The notes below the pieces were generated by a model, which was given only the letters and a program-made list of their open reading frames with translations, was not told where the DNA came from and searched no databases. Made by a program: the position numbers and the translations under genes. DNA of 49,807 bases, taken from the NCBI GenBank assembly GCA_016218105.1, contig JACRET010000097.1, positions 1 through 49,807 of the forward strand, in the 5' to 3' direction. The DNA is from Deltaproteobacteria bacterium (GTDB lineage Bacteria > Desulfobacterota > GWC2-55-46). Positions 45,067 to 49,807 of the stretch are shown here, piece after piece; the stretch's first letter is position 1; each line of letters starts with the position of its first letter.

Positions 45067-45140
45067 GTGTTACGATCTCCATGCGCTCGCGATGAATTTT
45101 TAAAACCTATCTGCTTTTTAGGGCCGTATCGTAAAAATTG

Positions 45141-45168
45141 TTGAAATAAATCGAATTTCTGGTATTTT
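45141..45168 (+). promoter_or_regulatory. Weak candidate promoter of glyS
   Basis: TTGAAA (45141-45146), 16-base spacer, TATTTT (45163-45168). Each box has two mismatches or fewer, but the region is A/T-rich and chance matches are likely. Confidence 0.3.
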
Positions 45169-45216
45169 TAAGGACTGTGCTGGCCTAAAGACCAGACCGG
45201 CTTTTATAACTTAACT

Positions 45217-47403
45217 ATGGCTAAAGACCTTATATTTGAAATTGGCACCGAAGAGATCCCGGCTGGATTCGTCCCAAAGGCGCTCATCTCCCTGGAAGGC
45301 ATTCTAAGGAAAAACCTCGAATCAAGGCGCCTTTCCTTCGGCTCTATCCGCACGCTTGGGACCCCGAGGAGGCTGACCCTTATCGTTGAAAGTTTAGCCG
45401 AGCGGCAGCCTGATACAAAGGTAGAGTCCAAAGGGCCTCAGCTGAAGGCCGCTTACGATAGTAGCGGAAAGCCTACGGGCGCGCTCATGGGATTTGCGAG
45501 GTCGCAGGGTGTCGATCCCTCGGACTTAAAGACTGTAAAGACCGACAAGGGCGAGTACGTCTATGCGGTTAAAGATATCAAAGGCGGGGACACGGTAAAG
45601 ATACTCCCCGAAGTGCTCCTTGCCACCATTTCACAGGACTTTTTTGGAAAATCCATGAGATGGGCCTCATATGACATCTCGTTCGCAAGGCCCATACACT
45701 GGATACTGGCTGTGTTTGACGGGACCGTAGTCGACTTCAGCTACGGCCATATAAAATCTTCAAACATCACCTATGGCCACAGGTTCCTGTCTCCGGGGGA
45801 AAACTCCAGGCCCAAGCCTATAAAGATAACCGGGCCTGGGTTATATGTGGAAAAGCTTAAAGAAGCTTACGTGATCCCCGATCCCGTTGAGAGAAAAAAG
45901 ATTATAGCGGAAGGCCTTCAAAAAGAGGCCGCAGAAGCCGGCGGAAGATTACTGCCCGATGACGGCCTCCTTGAAGAAGTCACTTTTCTTGTAGAGTACC
46001 CGGTCATTATAAGGGGGTCTTTCAGCAGGGAGTTCCTGGAGCTGCCCCGTGACGTCATAGTCAACTCGATGAGGGAGCACCAGAGGTATTTCTCTATAAT
46101 AGATGAGAAAGGCTCGCTCCTTCCCTGTTTCCTTACCGTGGCAAATACGAAGGCGGCTGATATCGATGTGGTCAGAAAAGGAAATGAGCGGGTCTTGCGC
46201 GCGCGGCTTAATGACGCGAAATTCTACTTTGAGCAGGACATAAAGAAGAGGCTTGCGGACAGGGTGGAGGGTCTTAAGGGCGTCGTTTTCCAGGCAAAGC
46301 TCGGGACATCTTACGAAAAGGTCGAGCGTTTTACTGAGCTTGCCTTATTACTCGCGGCAAAGACAGGTTTTTCAAGACAGAAAGACGACGACGAGACACC
46401 GGCGGATTTCATAACGGATAATTATAATCCCGCGAGGCTTGACAGGGCAAATGCCGATCCGGGCCTGTATTCAAAGTACGTTGTCGGCAGGGCCGCGATG
46501 CTCGCCAAGGCAGACCTTACATCAGGGGTCGTCGGCGAGTTCCCGAAGCTACAGGGCATAATGGGGGCCACTTACGCAAAAAGGAGCGGCGAAGTGGATG
46601 AAGTCGCCGCGGCCATATACGAGCATTACCTTCCAAACGTCTCAGGCGGCCAGCTTCCGGTCTCTATCCCGGGGGCGATAGTAAGCGTAGCCGATAAGCT
46701 CGATACCATAAGTGGTTGCTTTGGCGTAGGGCTCATCCCCACGGGCGCGCAGGACCCGTACGCTTTAAGACGCCAGGCGCTCGGCATAATCGCGATAATA
46801 CTCGACAAGGGATTTCGCACCAGCCTCGAAGGGCTTGTAGAAAAGGCGCTGGGGCTGCTTTCCGGAAGGCTTACGAGGGAGAGGGCCGAGGTAAAAAAAG
46901 ATATCCTGGAGTTTTTTAAGGACAGGCTTAAAAACCAGTTATTGAGCCAGGGGCTGTCTTTTGACTCGATAGACGCCGTGCTTTCGGCCCCCTGGTACGA
47001 TATCGTCGACGCGGTAAAAAGGGTAAACGCATTGGAAGGGTTTAAGAAAAACCCTGCCTGCCCTCACCTGGTCGTCTCTTTCAAGAGGGTTTCCAATATC
47101 CTTAAAGGCGTCGAACTTGGCGCAAAGACGCCGGACGCGGCCCTTTTCATGGAGCCTCAGGAAGCGGCGCTCTTTGAGATAAGCTCCGCGATTGCCCCTG
47201 CGATAGACGATTTCTGGAAAAAAGGGGATTATGAAAAAGTCTTTGAAACCCTCGCCTCCATAAAGGACCGGGTAGATGATTTTTTTGATAAAGTAATGGT
47301 CATGGCAGACGACACGAAGATCAAAGAGAATCGCCTTGCCCTCCTCAACGCTATCAGGAACCTCTATTTTAAAATCGCGGACTTGTCCAAACTCGTGGTA
47401 TAA
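45217..47403 (+). CDS. glyS: Glycine--tRNA ligase beta subunit
   Basis: 728 residues, a little longer than the E. coli protein (689). The N-terminus LIFEIGTEEIPAGFVPKAL is the family signature, followed by RTLGTPRRLTL, GKSMRWASYDISFARPIHWI, MREHQRYFSI and a middle block RANADPGLYSKYVVGRAAML. The C-terminal 100 residues form the DALR-type anticodon-binding region. GlyRS of this kind needs the alpha subunit (glyQ), which is normally next door but is not in this window. No SD precedes the ATG. Confidence 0.96.
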   Translation: MAKDLIFEIGTEEIPAGFVPKALISLEGILRKNLESRRLSFGSIRTLGTPRRLTLIVESLAERQPDTKVESKGPQLKAAYDSSGKPTGALMGFARSQGVDPSDLKTVKTDKGEYVYAVKDIKGGDTVKILPEVLLATISQDFFGKSMRWASYDISFARPIHWILAVFDGTVVDFSYGHIKSSNITYGHRFLSPGENSRPKPIKITGPGLYVEKLKEAYVIPDPVERKKIIAEGLQKEAAEAGGRLLPDDGLLEEVTFLVEYPVIIRGSFSREFLELPRDVIVNSMREHQRYFSIIDEKGSLLPCFLTVANTKAADIDVVRKGNERVLRARLNDAKFYFEQDIKKRLADRVEGLKGVVFQAKLGTSYEKVERFTELALLLAAKTGFSRQKDDDETPADFITDNYNPARLDRANADPGLYSKYVVGRAAMLAKADLTSGVVGEFPKLQGIMGATYAKRSGEVDEVAAAIYEHYLPNVSGGQLPVSIPGAIVSVADKLDTISGCFGVGLIPTGAQDPYALRRQALGIIAIILDKGFRTSLEGLVEKALGLLSGRLTRERAEVKKDILEFFKDRLKNQLLSQGLSFDSIDAVLSAPWYDIVDAVKRVNALEGFKKNPACPHLVVSFKRVSNILKGVELGAKTPDAALFMEPQEAALFEISSAIAPAIDDFWKKGDYEKVFETLASIKDRVDDFFDKVMVMADDTKIKENRLALLNAIRNLYFKIADLSKLVV

Positions 47404-47493
47404 TTGCCCAGTAAGTATTTGAAACATGCTGAGATTTTTCGAAACGAACCCCTGCGGCAATAATTTTCCTGACGTTCTTTTCAGGTATTACGA

Positions 47494-48342
47494 ATGAAAG
47501 ACGGTCTTAAGATACTGATCTTCTCCATGCTGGCCGTCCTGGCCTTCATGGTAGTCGATACCATAATCGATCCCCACGCCTCTGAAATACCCTTTTGGGA
47601 GCTTTTAATAACCGGCGGGAGCAGGCACGAGCTTTTCATGCGGCTTACGGTGCTCGTTCTCTTCGGCGTATTCGGAGTTACCCTCTCTGAACTCCTTGCC
47701 AAGCGCAGGGCCATCGAGGAGACGCTTGCCGAAAAATCGACATATCTTGACAGCATCCTGAGAAGCTCCACGGATGCGATAGCTACTACCGACAAAGACC
47801 TTCGCATTACATACTATAACCCCATGGCGGAGATACTTCATGGCCGCACCGCCGAGGAGTGCGTCGGCAGGACCGTGCAGGAGATACACACTAAAAGAAA
47901 TGTCCCTGATGACATGTTCGAGGCAGCCATGGAACAGGTTCGCACAAAAGGCGAGTACTGTTACCTTATAACGAGGGAAATTCCCGGAGGAAAGCGTTTC
48001 ATCGAGGCCCGCGTATCCGGGATTTTCAACTCCAAAAAGGAGCTCGTCGGCTACGCGAACATAAGCAGGGATATAACGGAACGCAGAAAGGCGGAGGAGG
48101 AAAGGGAGTGCCTGATATCCGATCTTAAGGATGCTCTCGCACATGTTCAGACCTTAAGCGGGCTCCTTCCGATATGCTCTTATTGCAAAAAGATACGCGA
48201 TGACAAGGGATACTGGAGCCAGGTGGAGACCTATATCAGGAGGCACTCCACCGCCGAGTTCACCCACAGCATCTGCCCTGAATGCGAAAAGAAGGCGATC
48301 GAAGATTTCAAGGAAGAGAACGCCCGCCTCCAGAAACCCTGA
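47494..48342 (+). CDS. Membrane PAS-domain protein with C-terminal Cys-rich motif
   Basis: 282 residues. Two membrane segments (about 7-23 and 47-66), a short coiled coil, and one PAS domain (about 80-200; ITYYNPMAEILHGR, ending GYANISRDITERRKAEEE). The last 60 residues read LLPICSYCKKIRDDKGYW, then about 25 residues on, SICPECEKKA. This CxxC...CxxC tail recurs, to my knowledge, at the end of many PAS and response-regulator proteins in deltaproteobacteria-like genomes, without an assigned function. No kinase or cyclase domain follows. It may bind zinc or serve as a docking site. Confidence 0.8.
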   Translation: MKDGLKILIFSMLAVLAFMVVDTIIDPHASEIPFWELLITGGSRHELFMRLTVLVLFGVFGVTLSELLAKRRAIEETLAEKSTYLDSILRSSTDAIATTDKDLRITYYNPMAEILHGRTAEECVGRTVQEIHTKRNVPDDMFEAAMEQVRTKGEYCYLITREIPGGKRFIEARVSGIFNSKKELVGYANISRDITERRKAEEERECLISDLKDALAHVQTLSGLLPICSYCKKIRDDKGYWSQVETYIRRHSTAEFTHSICPECEKKAIEDFKEENARLQKP

Positions 48343-48453
48343 GCCCCTGCGAAATACGATATGCCGGAAAACTCTATACACGGGAATGTTTTTATGATAT
48401 AGTTTCAGAGTTTCGTAACTATGCATTCTAATATTCAGAACGGAGGCCTTCAA

Positions 48454-49011
48454 ATGCTGAGAAAACTGCTTGCCGCGGCTCTAATCGCCGCCCTTACCGG
48501 CACAGGGGCCCTTGCCGGAGGAGACACGAACGGGCCCGACCTCGGAGCATATGCCGAGGAGATAATATCCATGAGGAGCAGTCTTGCCAAAAGTTTCATC
48601 CTGCCGGGGGCCGAGGTCAACGAGGAGACCTTTAAAAAGGTCTGCGGCGCGGTAGGTCAACGCGTCAAGGAGATATCAGAAAAGGAAGGGGTAAAGATAA
48701 GGCACGCGGCAACAAAGTTCAGAAATCCAGCGAACGCGGCGACCCCGGAGGAGGCCGGGCTGATCGAGGCCTTTGAAAAAGACAAGGGGCTTAAGGGGCT
48801 TAAGGAGCTTATGGGGAGTTTTGAAAAAGAAGGGATAAAATATGCCCGTTATACAAGGCCTATATATGTGGAGAGCGCTTGCCTTGCCTGCCACGGGGCT
48901 AAGGACTCAAGGCCCAGGTTCATAACCGAAAAATACGCTCAAGACAGGGCATTTGATTTCAAAACAGGCGACCTGAGGGGCATTATCTCCGTAGTCGCCC
49001 CGGTTAAATAA
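48454..49011 (+). CDS. Secreted DUF3365 (Tll0287-like) mono-haem protein
   Basis: About 185 residues. Signal peptide (about 1-22, ending ALAGG), then a Tll0287/DUF3365-type haem sensor domain with KIRHAATKFRNPANAATPEE, and one haem motif CLACHG in the last third. Such domains usually sit in the periplasmic part of sensors; here the domain is free-standing, so it may be a soluble redox sensor or carrier. The start is the ATG at 48454 with GGAGG seven bases upstream. Confidence 0.88.
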   Translation: MLRKLLAAALIAALTGTGALAGGDTNGPDLGAYAEEIISMRSSLAKSFILPGAEVNEETFKKVCGAVGQRVKEISEKEGVKIRHAATKFRNPANAATPEEAGLIEAFEKDKGLKGLKELMGSFEKEGIKYARYTRPIYVESACLACHGAKDSRPRFITEKYAQDRAFDFKTGDLRGIISVVAPVK

Positions 49012-49039
49012 GAGATTGCCAATATGCATAGCGAGCGCA

Positions 49040-49091
49040 TTCCCCGCAGCTTGCCGCGGGGAAACTTCAATCTAACAGGCTGCTGAAAAAC
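49040..49091 (-). repeat. GC-hairpin repeat plus a single repeat end
   Basis: On the minus strand TTGAAGTTTCCCCGCGG and the pairing GCGGGG/CCCCGC (49042-49047 with 49056-49061) match the hairpin blocks at 9748 and 45022. On the plus strand CAGGCTGCTGAAAAAC at 49076-49091 is a lone end of the dispersed repeat. It lies between the DUF3365 gene and repeat copy 3 and could act as a weak transcription end. Confidence 0.6.
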
Positions 49092-49104
49092 TCAAAATAA
49101 CATT

Positions 49105-49228
49105 CAGGCTGCTCAAAAAGTTCAAGATGCAAGGAGTCGAAAATTGAGGAATGAGGCGTACTTACCTTGTACGCCGCAATGACGAATTTTGAAGACGACG
49201 CCGCAGATTGGGCTTTTTCAGCAGCCTG
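49105..49228. repeat. Dispersed inverted-end repeat, copy 3 (upstream of cytochrome c'-like gene)
   Basis: Plus strand starts CAGGCTGCTCAAAAAG (49105-49120) and ends CTTTTTCAGCAGCCTG (to 49228). The inner hairpin pairs GGCGTAC (49155-49161) with GTACGCC (49169-49175), as in copy 2. Here the element lies upstream of a gene; the SD AAAGGAGG begins two bases after its end. Confidence 0.85.
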
Positions 49229-49243
49229 CTAAAGGAGGGTTCG

Positions 49244-49714
49244 ATGAAGAGGGTATTAATGGCAGCGGCTTTTGCGGGGTTACTGGCGTCCGGGGCGGTC
49301 GCGGCAGACCATTCCGAGATGCACAATATGATGATGAAGCAGGGCGGCCTCCAGCCTGACGACAGGGTGGAGCTTAAGCTTCCGGCCACGATGAAGGCTA
49401 TGCAGAAAAACATGATGCGCAAACACCTTGATACGGTAAGCGATATAACCGCCGCGCTTGCCGTAAACGACCTCGACAAGGCTGGCGCCATCGCGCGCGA
49501 AAACCTGGGCTGGACGCCCGCCGAGGAGCAGAGGTGCAACAAGGTAAGCGAGATTACGGGAGAAAAGGATTTTGCCTCCCTCGGCATGGCTGTACACAAA
49601 AAGGCCGATGAGCTGGCCGATGCGGCAAAGGCCGGGAACCGCGACAAGGCACTGGAGCACCTGGCCGCCCTTATAAAGAACTGCAATTCGTGCCACGCGA
49701 AGTTCAGGCACTAA
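49244..49714 (+). CDS. Secreted cytochrome c'-like (c556-type) mono-haem protein
   Basis: About 156 residues. Signal peptide (about 1-21, ending AVAADH), four predicted helices, and the haem motif CNSCHAKFRH at the very C-terminus, the arrangement of cytochrome c' and c556. The start is the ATG at 49244, with GGAGG five bases upstream; an upstream in-frame ATG lies inside the repeat and is not used. Members bind NO or carry electrons in the periplasm; which applies here cannot be told. Confidence 0.85.
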   Translation: MKRVLMAAAFAGLLASGAVAADHSEMHNMMMKQGGLQPDDRVELKLPATMKAMQKNMMRKHLDTVSDITAALAVNDLDKAGAIARENLGWTPAEEQRCNKVSEITGEKDFASLGMAVHKKADELADAAKAGNRDKALEHLAALIKNCNSCHAKFRH

Positions 49715-49731
49715 AAAAAACAGACCAGTAG

Positions 49732-49774
49732 AACAACAAAAGCCCCTCCAGAAAATGGAGGGGCTTTTGTTGTT
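49732..49774. terminator. Bidirectional intrinsic terminator
   Basis: Perfect 19-bp stem, 49732-49750 with 49756-49774, loop GAAAA. The stem has a CCCCTCC core flanked by A and T runs, so it works in both directions. It ends the cytochrome c'-like gene 18 bases after the stop. Confidence 0.93.
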
Positions 49775-49807
49775 AGAGATTTTGGGCATTGATCGGTTTT
49801 GAGCGCC

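Noticed and set aside
49208-49243. Extended start of the cytochrome c'-like gene inside the repeat
   Set aside because: GGAGG directly precedes the ATG at 49244, which begins a good signal peptide; the upstream part is repeat sequence.

Overview
This is a Gram-negative bacterial chromosome segment, most like the Desulfobacterota/Deltaproteobacteria or Nitrospirota grade. The grounds are a full division and cell wall (dcw) cluster with a meso-DAP type MurE (DNPR motif), SecD/SecF/YajC, queuosine genes, several c-type cytochromes, a PocR-GAF-GGDEF protein and an NtrC-type regulator. I cannot fix the class from sequence alone. Almost everything from 1 to 44903 is on the minus strand; 45217 to the end is on the plus strand.

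Layout, left to right. (a) 1-3932: a signalling operon read leftward: PocR-GAF-GGDEF diguanylate cyclase, an ATPase fused to an RsbW-like domain, and a STAS protein cut by the window edge. (b) 4211-9578: secF, secD, yajC, tgt, queA. (c) 9867-12377: a SpoIID-like lipoprotein, a DUF2065 protein and two secreted c-type cytochromes. (d) 12689-19790: RNase G, a TIGR03960/TIGR03936-type radical SAM fusion, an AT-rich orphan gene with a zinc ribbon and an N-deoxyribosyltransferase-like domain, and a second radical SAM protein. (e) 20066-38529: the dcw operon mraZ-rsmH-ftsL-ftsI-murE-murF-mraY-murD-ftsW-murG-murC-murB-ddl-ftsQ-ftsA-ftsZ. It starts from a near-consensus sigma-70 promoter followed by a row of 10-bp-spaced MraZ boxes. 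murG carries an in-frame TAG, and a 36-38 bp tandem repeat lies between rsmH and ftsL. (f) 38724-44903: a TPR lipoprotein, a membrane adenylate cyclase, RNase P RNA, an RNase HI-family protein, a zinc-ribbon coiled-coil protein, a CAU-anticodon tRNA and a sigma-54 response regulator. (g) 45217-49714: glyS, a PAS protein with a Cys-rich tail, and two haem proteins.

The strongest unexplained signal is a family of short dispersed repeats with inverted ends (consensus start TAGCAGGCTGCTGAAAAAG). It has three full copies and two or three relics here. At spoIID, rng and the sigma-54 regulator, the first bases of the repeat are the TAG stop codon of the gene. A different widespread repeat supplies the last codons and stop of the AT-rich orphan gene at 17033. 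Other items worth checking are the murG amber codon, the tandem repeat inside the dcw operon, the ATPase/anti-sigma/STAS/c-di-GMP module, and a 12-bp perfect palindrome beside a TATAAT box upstream of that module.

All family assignments come from reading motifs by eye. No database search was possible.
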